64,000 nt of DNA from JAJDOD01 sp050299835 (GTDB lineage Bacteria; Pseudomonadota; Alphaproteobacteria; Rhodobacterales; Rhodobacteraceae): contig JBNKWP010000009.1 in assembly GCA_050299835.1 (NCBI GenBank), positions 62,001-126,000 of the forward strand. Reading direction: 5' to 3'. A program made the position numbers and the translations under genes. The notes under the pieces were generated by a model that was given only the letters and a program-made list of their open reading frames with translations, had not been told where the DNA came from and searched no databases. Below, piece after piece: positions 8,379 through 16,682 of this stretch; within the stretch, counting starts at the first letter, position 1, and the number at the start of each line of letters is the position of its first letter.

Positions 8379-9374
8379 TTACCCCCAAAGCTCCCGCTCC
8401 GGCGGATGCACGCCCGCCTCGTCATAGACAAGCGGCACGTCACGGTCTTCCGACAAAAGAAGCGGCGGATCGAGATCCACAACTTCCGCGCCTTGCGCGA
8501 CTATCTGGGCAGGAGCCATGGCAAGCGAACTTCCCATCATGCACCCGACCATGATCCCGAAACCTTCAGCGCGGGCAGCGTCCCGCAGTGCCAGTGCCTC
8601 GGTCAGGCCACCGGTCTTGTCGAGCTTGATATTCACCATGTCATATTTGCCCCTGAGACCCGGCAGCGAGGCGGTGGTATGGCAGCTCTCGTCGGCGCAG
8701 ACCGGCAGCGACCGCTCAATGCCCGCAAGCGCGGCATCGTCTGTCGCTGGCAAAGGCTGCTCCACCATCGTCACACCGAGCGCGGTCAGAACAGGCGCCA
8801 TTTCGGCATAGCTTCCGGCAGTCCAGCCCTCGTTGGCGTCGATGACGATGCGCGTATCGGGGGCGCCTTCGCGCACGGCCCGCAGCCGTTCGATATCCCC
8901 GGCACCACCCAGCTTGATTTTCAGTAGCGGACGATGCGCGTTCTCCTGCGCCTTCTGCAACATCTCGCCAGGATCGCCGAGCGACAGCGTATACGCGGTC
9001 ACCACAGGCTCCGGTGCAGGCAATCCCGCCAACTCCCAGACCCTTTTGCCCGCAGCCTTCGCTTCCCAATCCCAAAGTGCACAATCGACGGCATTCCGCG
9101 CCGCCCCGGCTCGCATCGCGCTCAACAGCCCTTGCCTGTCGAGACCGGCGGCAAGCTGCGCCTCGATGGCGCGGATCTCCGCCTCAGAACTCTCCAGCGT
9201 CTCGTTATAGCGCGGATAGGGCGTGCATTCGCCGCGCCCGGCAATTCCGTCGCGCTCTATGGTCAAGGTCAGAACCCACGCCTCGGTGCGCACCCAGGGC
9301 TTGTCATCGCCGCGACCGGAAATGACGAAGCTGCCCGCGATCGGGAACGCTTCATGCGCGATGTCGAGCTTCAT
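8379..9374 (-). CDS. dgcA: Enolase-superfamily epimerase: N-acetyl-D-Glu racemase DgcA / Ala-Glu dipeptide epimerase type
   Basis: 331 residues of the muconate-lactonizing-enzyme subgroup. The catalytic Lys pair region reads LLKIKLGGAGD, metal ligands are in IDANEGW, VEQPLP and CADES, and the opposite catalytic Lys is in NIKLDKTGG. Such enzymes racemise the alpha carbon of glutamate in Ala-Glu peptides or N-acetyl-Glu. Because the gene is 30 bases downstream of a DgcN-type gene, the N-acetyl-D-glutamate racemase role (DgcA) is more likely than murein-peptide recycling. Both assignments rest on context and family knowledge. Length is typical. Confidence 0.82.
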   Translation of the reverse strand: MKLDIAHEAFPIAGSFVISGRGDDKPWVRTEAWVLTLTIERDGIAGRGECTPYPRYNETLESSEAEIRAIEAQLAAGLDRQGLLSAMRAGAARNAVDCALWDWEAKAAGKRVWELAGLPAPEPVVTAYTLSLGDPGEMLQKAQENAHRPLLKIKLGGAGDIERLRAVREGAPDTRIVIDANEGWTAGSYAEMAPVLTALGVTMVEQPLPATDDAALAGIERSLPVCADESCHTTASLPGLRGKYDMVNIKLDKTGGLTEALALRDAARAEGFGIMVGCMMGSSLAMAPAQIVAQGAEVVDLDPPLLLSEDRDVPLVYDEAGVHPPERELWG

Positions 9375-9404
9375 CGGCCTGTCTCCAACGCTGGTCGAGA
9401 CCTC

Positions 9405-10406
9405 TTACAGCGCCATCAGCGCATCGACCAGCCGCCCGGCCCCGTGCCGGTAGGGATCGACCACCGGCAGGCCCATCCTGTCCTCGATTTCAGCGCAAAG
9501 CTTCGCCGCCTCGTCATCCGACAATGCCTTGGTGTTGACTGACACACCGATGACCTCGCAGGCCGGGTTGGCGATCCGTGCCGTCTGCAGCGCCCGCTCC
9601 CGCAACTCCTCCAGCGATGGCAGCGGATAATCCGGCAACCCCCGCATATGTGTCCGCGTCGGCTCATGGGCCAGGACCAGCGCATCCGGCTGCCCGCCAT
9701 GGATCAGCGCCATCGTCACACCGGAATAGGACACATGCCAAAGGCTCCCCTGCCCCTCGATGTGATCCCAGTGATCCGGCTCGTTGTCCGGCGTCAGCCA
9801 TTCGACCGCACCGGCCATGAAATCCGCCACCACGGCATCCAGAGGCACGCCCTTCCCGGTGATCAGAATCCCGGTCTGCCCGGTCGGACGGAACGTGCTT
9901 TTCAGCCCGCGCTCCCGCATCTCCGCATCCATCGCCATGCCGGTATACATCTTGCCCACCGAGCAATCCGTGCCCACGGCCAGGCACCGCTTGCCCGTCC
10001 GCTTCTTCCCGTTGGCGATCGGATAGGCCACCGTCGGAATGCGCACATCATGCAGGGTCGCCCCGGTCCGCGCCGAGGTCGCCTTCAGCACCTTCTCGTC
10101 CCTGAGCAGATTATGCAGGCCGCTGGCGATGTCGAACCCGATCTCCATCGCCTCGGCCAGCACTTCCACCCAGGCCTCCGAGATCACGCCGCCCCTGTTC
10201 GCAACACCCACGACGAGCGTGCGTGCGCCCTTGTCCCAGGCTTCCTGCAGGGACATGTCCGGCGCTTTCACATCAGCCTTGCATCCCTCCATCCGGAACT
10301 GGCCCACGACACTTTCCGGCCGCCAATCCTGAATGCCCTGCGCCACCTTCGCAGCAAGCTGGTCCGGCGCATCGCCGAGGAAAAGAAGATAGGGTGTGCG
10401 AATCAT
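9405..10406 (-). CDS. dgcN: DUF1611 protein, DgcN-type D-glutamate N-acetyltransferase
   Basis: 333 residues from ATG 10406 (MIRTPYLLFLGDAPDQLAA). The C-terminal half has the DUF1611 P-loop-like segment CLAVGTDCSVGKMYTGMAM and, near the end, VIGVSVNTKALSD. In the DgcN-DgcA pathway described for marine Proteobacteria and haloarchaea, DgcN acetylates D-glutamate and DgcA then epimerises the N-acetyl product towards L-glutamate. It is first in the cassette dgcN-dgcA-dat, and the divergent gene upstream is mcl1. The enzyme assignment is inferred from family and gene order; older annotations would simply say DUF1611. Confidence 0.82.
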   Translation of the reverse strand: MIRTPYLLFLGDAPDQLAAKVAQGIQDWRPESVVGQFRMEGCKADVKAPDMSLQEAWDKGARTLVVGVANRGGVISEAWVEVLAEAMEIGFDIASGLHNLLRDEKVLKATSARTGATLHDVRIPTVAYPIANGKKRTGKRCLAVGTDCSVGKMYTGMAMDAEMRERGLKSTFRPTGQTGILITGKGVPLDAVVADFMAGAVEWLTPDNEPDHWDHIEGQGSLWHVSYSGVTMALIHGGQPDALVLAHEPTRTHMRGLPDYPLPSLEELRERALQTARIANPACEVIGVSVNTKALSDDEAAKLCAEIEDRMGLPVVDPYRHGAGRLVDALMAL

Positions 10407-10721
10407 GTTCCGGCCTCCACTGGTCGCACGAGTTTCCGCCCCAATCGCGGAAATCTTCTGTCGAATTGAGCCTGTTTCCGGCATTTGATCGAAGAATACC
10501 CGGAGAACAGGTAAAACTGCCGAAGATTCTTGCAACCGACACGCAATAGGCCGACCGTTCCTCCGATTTTCAACTGGCATTGCGTCCCACGTAGCAACGA
10601 TGTTGAGGCTGCCACCGAACGGCACCGAGTTTCAGGATGCTGCACCTGCGAAATGACGCTTGCCAGCCAGAACGCAAGAATATAGCCGTATGGCAGCCAG
10701 AAAGATAAGAAAGTTGCGCTC
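10407..10721. promoter_or_regulatory. Divergent promoter region between dgcN and mcl1
   Basis: This 315-base stretch holds no convincing gene; frames crossing it do not resemble any family. It must carry the promoters for leftward dgcN and rightward mcl1. It is somewhat less GC-rich than the flanking genes. I see no strong inverted repeat or riboswitch-like structure in it. Confidence 0.5.
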
Positions 10722-11678
10722 ATGTCCTTCCGTCTCCAACCCAGCCCCCCGGCCCGCCCGAACCGCTGCCAGTTGTTCGGACCCGGGTCGCGACCGGCGA
10801 TATTTGAAAAGATGGCGGGTTCGTCGGCCGACGTCATCAATCTCGACCTCGAAGACGCCGTGGCCCCCGACGACAAACCGGAGGCGCGAAAGAACATCAT
10901 CCAGGCCATCGGCGATATCGACTGGGGCACCAAGACGCTGTCGGTCCGGATCAATGGTCTCGACACGCCCTACTGGTATCGCGACGTGGTGGAGCTTCTG
11001 GAGAACTGCGGCGACCGCCTCGACCTGATCATGATCCCGAAGGTCGGCTGCGCCGCCGATGTCTACGCGGTCGACGCGCTGGTCACCGCTATCGAGACCG
11101 CCAAGGGCCGGACGAAAAAGATCGGCTTCGAACTGATCATCGAAACCGCCGCCGGCATTGCCCATGTGGAGGAAATCGCCGCTTCCTCCCCGCGCCTTCA
11201 GGCCATGAGCCTCGGTGCCGCCGATTTCGCGGCATCGATGGGCATGCAGACCACCGGCATCGGCGGTACGCAGGAAAATTACTACATGGCGCATCAAGGC
11301 CAGAAATACTGGTCCGACCCCTGGCACTGGGCGCAAACCGCCATTGTCGCCGCCTGCCGGACCCACGGCGTGTTACCGGTCGACGGCCCCTTCGGCGACT
11401 TCTCCGACGATGAAGGGTTCCGCGCCCAGGCGCTCCGCTCCGCCACGCTCGGCATGGTCGGCAAATGGGCGATCCATCCCAAGCAGGTCGCGCTCGCCAA
11501 CGGGGTCTTCACGCCATCGGAGGCCGCCGTCACCGAAGCGCGCGAGATTCTCGCCGCGATGGAGGAAGCCCAGAAAACCGGCTCCGGTGCGGCCGTTTAC
11601 AAAGGCCGGCTCGTAGACATCGCCAGCGTGCGCCAGGCCGAGGTCATCGTGCGGCAGGCCGAACTCATCGCGGAATAG
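10722..11678 (+). CDS. mcl1: L-malyl-CoA / beta-methylmalyl-CoA lyase
   Basis: 318 residues beginning MSFRLQPSPPARPNRCQLFG, matching the Rhodobacter-type Mcl1 in length and as I remember its sequence. Signatures of the HpcH/HpaI-citrate lyase family are clear: VINLDLEDAVAPDDK (metal-binding acidic residues), MIPKVGCAADVYAVDALV and LGAADFAASMGMQTTGIGG. The enzyme cleaves malyl-CoA to acetyl-CoA and glyoxylate, and beta-methylmalyl-CoA to propionyl-CoA and glyoxylate. It serves the ethylmalonyl-CoA pathway for acetate assimilation. No other gene of that pathway is in the window. It is transcribed away from dgcN and ends against the converging cox-like operon. Confidence 0.95.
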   Translation: MSFRLQPSPPARPNRCQLFGPGSRPAIFEKMAGSSADVINLDLEDAVAPDDKPEARKNIIQAIGDIDWGTKTLSVRINGLDTPYWYRDVVELLENCGDRLDLIMIPKVGCAADVYAVDALVTAIETAKGRTKKIGFELIIETAAGIAHVEEIAASSPRLQAMSLGAADFAASMGMQTTGIGGTQENYYMAHQGQKYWSDPWHWAQTAIVAACRTHGVLPVDGPFGDFSDDEGFRAQALRSATLGMVGKWAIHPKQVALANGVFTPSEAAVTEAREILAAMEEAQKTGSGAAVYKGRLVDIASVRQAEVIVRQAELIAE

Positions 11679-11704
11679 ATTGCGCCGCCTTCGGCGCCGC
11701 GATG

Positions 11705-11860
11705 CTGGGGGAGTTTCACTCCCCCAGACCCCCTGGAGAGTATTTTCACCAGGAAGAAAGCCAAAGGCCCATCATCCTGTCCGAAATACTCCGGGGGTGA
11801 ATGGACCAAAGGTCCAGAGGGGGCCGTGCCCCCTCCCGCCGCGCCGACAAAGTCGGCGCA
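11705..11860. repeat. Cluster of hairpins including two converging copies of an intergenic repeat
   Basis: Between the converging mcl1 and coxM-like genes. Copy 1 (plus) is a perfect hairpin CTGGGGGAG (11705-11713) / CTCCCCCAG (11719-11727) followed by the core at 11728-11747 (ACCCCCTGGAGAGTATTTTC). Copy 2 runs the other way (TCACCCCCGGAGTATTTCGG, 11800-11781). Further small hairpins follow: TGGACC/GGTCCA, GGGGGC/GCCCCC and GCCGAC/GTCGGC. The block probably acts as a bidirectional terminator. Related copies are at 26048-26095 and 56956-57007. Confidence 0.7.
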
Positions 11861-11867
11861 ACACCCG

Positions 11868-12665
11868 TCAGGAAGCGGCCTTGACCGCCCGCTTCGCCAT
11901 CACTTTCACGAGATTGGCGCGATAGGCCGCATCACCGTGAATGTCCGACAGCATCCCGGCCGAGCTGACTTCAATAGAGTCGAGCGCACCCGCCGAGAAG
12001 TCCGACGCCAGCGCCGCCTCCATGTCAGACGACCGGTAAACCCCGTCGTCGCCCGCGCCTGTCACCGCCACGCGGACACCGTTCGCGCCCTGCGCCACAT
12101 AGACCCCGCACATCGCATAGCGTGATGCCGGGTTCGGGAACTTGGCATACGCGCCCTTCGACGGTGCCTCGAACGACACGCTGACGATCATCTCGCCCTC
12201 GTCCAGAGCGGTTGTGAACATGCCCTGGAAGAAGTCGTCCGCCGCGATTTCCCGCTTGTCGGTCTTGATCGTGGCACCCAGCGCCAGCATCGCGGCGGGG
12301 TAATCTGCCGCCGGATCGTTATTGGCGACAGATCCGCCAAGCGTGCCGCGATGGCGCACTGCCGGGTCGCCGATATGACTCGCCAGATCGGCGAGCGACG
12401 GGCAGACATCGCGCAGATCGCTGCTCAACGCCACCTCGGCATGGGTGGTCATCGCCCCGATGGTCACGGTCGATCCCGACACGGTGATCCCCCTGAGGTC
12501 CCCAATCCCGGAGATGTCGATCAGGTCCGACGGTGCGGCAAGCCGCTGCTTCATCGTCGGAATCAGCGTCTGCCCGCCCGCAAGCAAGGCGCCATCTTCC
12601 GCGCCGGAGAGAAGCGAGGCCGCTTCCGACGCGCTCGATGCCTTGTGGTACGTGGTATTCTGCAT
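11868..12665 (-). CDS. coxM: Molybdenum hydroxylase FAD-binding medium subunit (CoxM-like)
   Basis: 265 residues from ATG 12665. It carries the FAD-binding signatures of xanthine dehydrogenase/CODH medium subunits: the segment LLAGGQTLIPTMKQRL near the N-terminus and HIGDPAVRHRGTLGGSVANN in the middle, which bind the FAD pyrophosphate. The C-terminal CODH_FAD_C-like region ends in a GDAAYRANLVKVMAKR motif. It passes electrons from the Fe-S small subunit to the acceptor. It lies 10 bases downstream of the large-subunit gene in a minus-strand operon. The substrate of the complex is not shown by this subunit. Confidence 0.92.
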   Translation of the reverse strand: MQNTTYHKASSASEAASLLSGAEDGALLAGGQTLIPTMKQRLAAPSDLIDISGIGDLRGITVSGSTVTIGAMTTHAEVALSSDLRDVCPSLADLASHIGDPAVRHRGTLGGSVANNDPAADYPAAMLALGATIKTDKREIAADDFFQGMFTTALDEGEMIVSVSFEAPSKGAYAKFPNPASRYAMCGVYVAQGANGVRVAVTGAGDDGVYRSSDMEAALASDFSAGALDSIEVSSAGMLSDIHGDAAYRANLVKVMAKRAVKAAS

Positions 12666-12675
12666 CTCTCTCTCC

Positions 12676-15030
12676 TTATTCCGCAGCGATATTGCTTGCG
12701 CCGAGCGCCGCCCACACTCTGGACGGTGTGGCGGGCATGGCAAGGTCATTGTTGCCGATCGCATTGGTGATCGCGTTGATGACCGCCGGGGGCGATCCGA
12801 TGGCCCCCGCCTCCCCGCAGCCCTTGATGCCAAGCGGGTTGGTCGTGCATTTGGTATTGTGGTGCATCACGTCATAGCTCGGCACGTCATCGGCGCGCGG
12901 CATGCAGTAATCCATGTAACTCGCCGACAACTGCTGGCCGTTCTCGTCATAGACGACCTCTTCCAGCAATGCCTGGCCCACGCCCTGCGCGATCCCGCCA
13001 TGCACCTGCCCCTCGACGATCATCGGGTTGATGAGGACCCCGAAATCGTCCGAGGCGACGAACTTCAGAAGCTGTGTCTTGCCGGTTTCGGGATCGACCT
13101 CCACCTCGGCGATGAAGCAGCCCATCGGGAAGGTGAAGTTCAGCGGATCGTAGAACGCGCCTTCCTTCAGCCCCGGCTCCATGTCGGGCGGCAGGTTGTG
13201 GGCGGTGTAGGCCGCAAGCCCGATCTCGTGCCAGCCCAGCGACTTGTTGGTGCCTGTGGCCTTCACGGTGCCTTCTTCGATCTCGATGTTTTCTTCCGGT
13301 TCTTCCAGAAGATGCGCCGCGATCTTCTTGACCTTGGCCTCCACCTTGTCGAGCGCCTTGACGATGGCGCTCATGCCCACCGGGCCGGAGCGCGAGCCAT
13401 AGGTGCCCATGCCGAACTGCACCTTGTCGGTATCGCCGTGGACGATCTGAACGCTATCCAGCGGCACCCCGAAGCGATCCGCCACGACCTGCGCAAAGGT
13501 CGTCTCGTGCCCCTGACCGTGAGAATGCGAGCCAGTCAGGATCTCGATGGTCCCCACCGGGTTCACCCGCACTTCCGCGCTTTCCCAAAGCCCGACACCG
13601 GCCCCGAGCGAGCCGACGGCCGCCGAGGGCGCGATGCCGCAGGCTTCGATATAGCAGGACATTCCGATCCCGCGCAGCTTGCCCTTCGCGGCACTTTCCG
13701 CGCGACGCGCCTCGAAGCCCGCCCAGTCGGCGGCCTTCATCGCCTGGTTCATGTTGCCTTCGAAATCGCCCGAGTCGTAGTTCATGATAACAGGCGTCTG
13801 ATGCGGGAACTCGCGCACGAAGTTCTGTCGGCGAAGCTCGGCGGGGTCCTTGCCCATCTCGCGCGCCGCCGTCTCCATCATCCGTTCGATGACAAAAGAC
13901 GCCTCGGGACGGCCCGCACCGCGATATGCGTCCACCGGTACGGTGTTGGTGTAGACCGCCAGCACCTCGCAATAGATGTTCGGGATGTTGTAGGTCCCCG
14001 ACAGCAGCGTCGCATAAAGGTAGGTCGGCACCGCCGAGGAGAAAAGCGACATATAGGCCCCGAAATTGGCCTTGGTCGCGACCTTGAAGCCGACGATATT
14101 ACCATCCGCATCGAAGCCCATCTTCGCCGTCGTGATGTGGTCACGCCCATGGGCGTCGGTCAGGAACGCCTCCGTCCGGTCCGCCGTCCACTTGATCGAC
14201 CGCTTGGTCTTCATCGCGGCCCAGAGACAGACGATTTCCTCGGGATAGATATAGATCTTCGATCCGAACCCGCCGCCCACATCAGGCGCGATCACCCGCA
14301 ACTTGTGCTCGGGCGCAACCTGGTAGAAGGCACTCAGAACCAAACGCGCGACATGCGGGTTCTGGCTTGTGGTGTAGAGCGTGTAGTGATCCTCCGCCGC
14401 GTCATACTTGGTGACGGCGGAACGCGGCTCCATCGCGTTGGGCGACAGACGGTTGTTGGTGATGTTCATCTCGGTGACATGCGCCGCACCGGCAATCGCG
14501 GTGTCGGTCGCATCGAGTTCGCCGATCTCCCAGTCATAGATCACATTGCCGGGCGCGTTGTCATGGATTTGCGGCCCACCTTCTGCCAGCGCCGCCCCCA
14601 CCGTCGCTGCAACGGGCAGTTCCTCATAGGACACGTCAACCGCCAAAGCCGCCTCCGCGGCCTGATCCTTCGTCTCCGCGATCACGGCAACCACCGCGTC
14701 GCCCACATAGCGCACCTTGTCGGTCGCCAGCGCCGACCATGCCCCCATGTTCATCGGGCTGCCATCCTTCGAGGTGATGGCCCAGCCGCAGATGATGTTG
14801 CCGATCCCGTCACCGGTCAGTTGCTGGCCGTCCAGCACGGCCAGCACGCCAGGCATTCCTTCGGCGGCGGACTTGTCGATTCCCGTCACCTTCGCATGGG
14901 CATGCGGGCTGCGCACGAAGGCCGCATAGGCCTGGTTCTCCAGACGGATATCGTCGGTGTACCGACCTGCTCCCGTGATGAAGCGCTTGTCTTCCTTGCG
15001 CTTGACCGGGGCTCCAATTCCTTCACTCAT
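12676..15030 (-). CDS. Molybdopterin-binding large subunit, form-II CoxL-like
   Basis: 784 residues; full length for the xanthine dehydrogenase/CODH large subunit. The N-terminal domain starts with GAPVKRKEDKRFITGAGRYT. The active-site loop reads AYRGAGR, which marks form-II CoxL-like enzymes, not the AYxCSFR of proven aerobic CO dehydrogenases. The catalytic Glu near the Mo site is in GIKGCGEAGAIG. The protein oxidises a substrate at the Mo-pterin centre and passes electrons to the 2Fe-2S subunit. Form-II enzymes act on various compounds and CO oxidation is unproven for most, so the substrate is open. In operon with CoxG-, CoxS- and CoxM-like genes. Confidence 0.93.
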   Translation of the reverse strand: MSEGIGAPVKRKEDKRFITGAGRYTDDIRLENQAYAAFVRSPHAHAKVTGIDKSAAEGMPGVLAVLDGQQLTGDGIGNIICGWAITSKDGSPMNMGAWSALATDKVRYVGDAVVAVIAETKDQAAEAALAVDVSYEELPVAATVGAALAEGGPQIHDNAPGNVIYDWEIGELDATDTAIAGAAHVTEMNITNNRLSPNAMEPRSAVTKYDAAEDHYTLYTTSQNPHVARLVLSAFYQVAPEHKLRVIAPDVGGGFGSKIYIYPEEIVCLWAAMKTKRSIKWTADRTEAFLTDAHGRDHITTAKMGFDADGNIVGFKVATKANFGAYMSLFSSAVPTYLYATLLSGTYNIPNIYCEVLAVYTNTVPVDAYRGAGRPEASFVIERMMETAAREMGKDPAELRRQNFVREFPHQTPVIMNYDSGDFEGNMNQAMKAADWAGFEARRAESAAKGKLRGIGMSCYIEACGIAPSAAVGSLGAGVGLWESAEVRVNPVGTIEILTGSHSHGQGHETTFAQVVADRFGVPLDSVQIVHGDTDKVQFGMGTYGSRSGPVGMSAIVKALDKVEAKVKKIAAHLLEEPEENIEIEEGTVKATGTNKSLGWHEIGLAAYTAHNLPPDMEPGLKEGAFYDPLNFTFPMGCFIAEVEVDPETGKTQLLKFVASDDFGVLINPMIVEGQVHGGIAQGVGQALLEEVVYDENGQQLSASYMDYCMPRADDVPSYDVMHHNTKCTTNPLGIKGCGEAGAIGSPPAVINAITNAIGNNDLAMPATPSRVWAALGASNIAAE

Positions 15031-15055
15031 CAGTGTCTCCTCCCTGGTCCCTCGA

Positions 15056-15526
15056 TCACATCTCGCCAGCGGCCTGTGCGATCGATTTCACGATGTTGTG
15101 GTAGCCGGTGCAGCGGCAGATATTGCCCTCAAGCTCCGCCCGGATCGCCGCCTCGTCGAGCGTCTTCCCCTCGGCCTTGTAGCGGTTCACCATGTCGATC
15201 CCCGACATGATCATCCCCGGCGTGCAGAAGCCGCATTGCAGCCCGTGATTGTCGTTGAAGGCCTTCTGCATCGGGTGCAGTTCTCCATTGGCCACGCCTT
15301 CGATGGTCGTGACCTCCGCGCCATCGGCGGCAGCCGCCAGCATGGTGCAGGACTTCATCGCCTTGCCGTTCACATGCACCACGCAGGTCCCGCACTGGCT
15401 GGTGTCGCAGCCCACATGCGTGCCCGTCAGGCGCAGGTTCTCCCGAATGAATTCGACCAGAAGTGTCCGGTCCTCGACCTCGGCGGAAACGGATTTCCCG
15501 TTCACCGTCATTGAAATGGATGCCAT
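15056..15526 (-). CDS. coxS: 2Fe-2S small subunit of molybdenum hydroxylase (CoxS-like)
   Basis: 156 residues from ATG 15526. Eight cysteines for two [2Fe-2S] clusters are visible: the plant-type cluster in GCDTSQCGTC plus a later Cys in MKSC, and the all-helical cluster in CGFCTPGM and CRCTGYHNIV. It shuttles electrons from the Mo subunit to the FAD subunit. The length is normal. It sits between the coxG-like gene (28-base gap) and the large subunit (25-base gap), so it belongs to one transcript. Confidence 0.94.
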   Translation of the reverse strand: MASISMTVNGKSVSAEVEDRTLLVEFIRENLRLTGTHVGCDTSQCGTCVVHVNGKAMKSCTMLAAAADGAEVTTIEGVANGELHPMQKAFNDNHGLQCGFCTPGMIMSGIDMVNRYKAEGKTLDEAAIRAELEGNICRCTGYHNIVKSIAQAAGEM

Positions 15527-15554
15527 GTGCGTCCTCCCTGGATTTTGTTCTTGG

Positions 15555-16079
15555 TCAGCCGGATACAAACCGGCCCAGCCATGACTTTTTTTCGGTTTCG
15601 CCATCTTCCGCAGGCGCGGTGTCGGCGTCGGTTGATTGGGGATCGATCACCCCCTGGAATGTTTCAAAGAACTGATCGGCCATTTTCCGGGCAAAACTGT
15701 CGATGATGCGGCTTCCCAATTGAGCCAGCTTTCCGCCGACGCTTGCCTCCACATCATATTCCAGCCGCGTCCCGCCATCGTCAAGGTCGCTCAGGCGGAC
15801 ATTCGCGCCACCCTTGGCAAAACCGGCGGCCCCGCCTTTGCCCTCACCCGAAAGCGTCAGGCTTTCCAGCGGCACGATGTCGGAGAAATTCACCGCCCCC
15901 TTGAAGGTCGCCTTCACCGGCCCGACCTTCTGCACCACCGTCGCCTCGAACCCGTCTTCGGGCGATCCGGTCATCTCGGTACATCCCGGCACGCATTGCG
16001 CCAGCACATCGCGATCCAACAGCGCCGCCCAGACCGTCTCGCGGTCGCGGGCAATATCTCGGCTTCCCGTCAGGTTCAT
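15555..16079 (-). CDS. coxG: CoxG-like SRPBCC protein
   Basis: 174 residues starting MNLTGSRDIARDRETVWAAL. The first 145 residues form the SRPBCC fold of the CoxG family: LDRDVLAQCVPGCTEM, then VGPVKATFKGAV, and DGGTRLEYDVEASVGGKLAQLG. CoxG-type proteins accompany many CODH-like operons and have been linked to membrane attachment or quinone handling. The tail is acidic and ends KKSWLGRFVSG, which could contact the membrane. It is the first intact gene of the operon. The start at 16079 is chosen because family members begin with MxLxG; frames run 19 codons further upstream. Confidence 0.9.
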   Translation of the reverse strand: MNLTGSRDIARDRETVWAALLDRDVLAQCVPGCTEMTGSPEDGFEATVVQKVGPVKATFKGAVNFSDIVPLESLTLSGEGKGGAAGFAKGGANVRLSDLDDGGTRLEYDVEASVGGKLAQLGSRIIDSFARKMADQFFETFQGVIDPQSTDADTAPAEDGETEKKSWLGRFVSG

Positions 16080-16107
16080 GCACTCCTCCCATGCTTGCGG
16101 AACAAGT

Positions 16108-16633
16108 CTATCGCGGCTGCGCCGGATCGCCAGCACCGAGATGGGAGGTGTCTCCCCGGTGAGACAGTCCTCGCAATTTTTCGAGACCGAGCCGCTTCAT
16201 GTGACGGTAAAGCGTGGCCCGCGACACGTCCAGCGCCTTTGCAGCCTGCGAGACATTGCCCTTTTCGCGAGTCAAAGCACGGACCACGGCGGCGCGTTCG
16301 GCCTTTTCGAAACCCCGGTGTGCTTCGTCGCGTCCAAGCACATCCGAGGCAAGGAAGGGATCGAATGCGCCACTTGGCGACAGTCCCAGCGCCTTGCGTG
16401 CCGCGCGGGTTGCACCGATCACGATGTCATCGGAATCCACCGCCAGAAGCACCGCGCCTTAAAAGCCTTCGTCATGTCATTTCCCGAAGACGATCCGGGC
16501 CGAGGCATGGGCGGCGCGGAAGTTTTCAAATTCGATCTTGCGCGCGGTTTCCAGAACGATCGCAGACATCAGTTCGTTGATCGCCTCCGTATGATCCGCC
16601 CGCGTCGAAGATCGGCGCGTCGATGCGGCTCAT
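16108..16633 (-). pseudogene. Decayed Fis-type (AcoR-like GAF-HTH) regulator gene
   Basis: A remnant of an AcoR-like regulator. From 16605 downward one frame reads HTEAINELMSAIVLETARKI, as in the end of a GAF sensor domain, but it meets TGA at 16479-16477 and TAA at 16461-16459. The same frame then continues with LLAVDSDDIVIGATRAARKA and a complete Fis-type helix-turn-helix (NVSQAAKALDVSRATLYRHM), ending at 16108. Another frame at 16633-16595 reads APIFDAGG, which fits the region preceding the GAF end, so a frameshifting deletion is also likely. Everything upstream (most of the sensor) is missing. A GTG at 16452 could still allow a 114-residue DNA-binding fragment. Its place directly upstream of coxG suggests it once controlled that operon. 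Confidence 0.75.
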
Positions 16634-16682
16634 TGCCCGCTTCCCCGCTTGCCCTGACTCACAGGGCGACTATCGTGAGGGC

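Noticed and set aside
12445..15210. A 921-codon open frame on the plus strand opposite the CoxL-like gene
   Set aside because: It is the antisense image of a GC-rich gene; the product has no domain pattern and is rich in Arg and His, while the minus-strand protein has full family motifs.
15056..16079. Proven aerobic CO dehydrogenase (form I)
   Set aside because: The large-subunit active loop is AYRGAGR, the form-II type, so CO as substrate is not supported.
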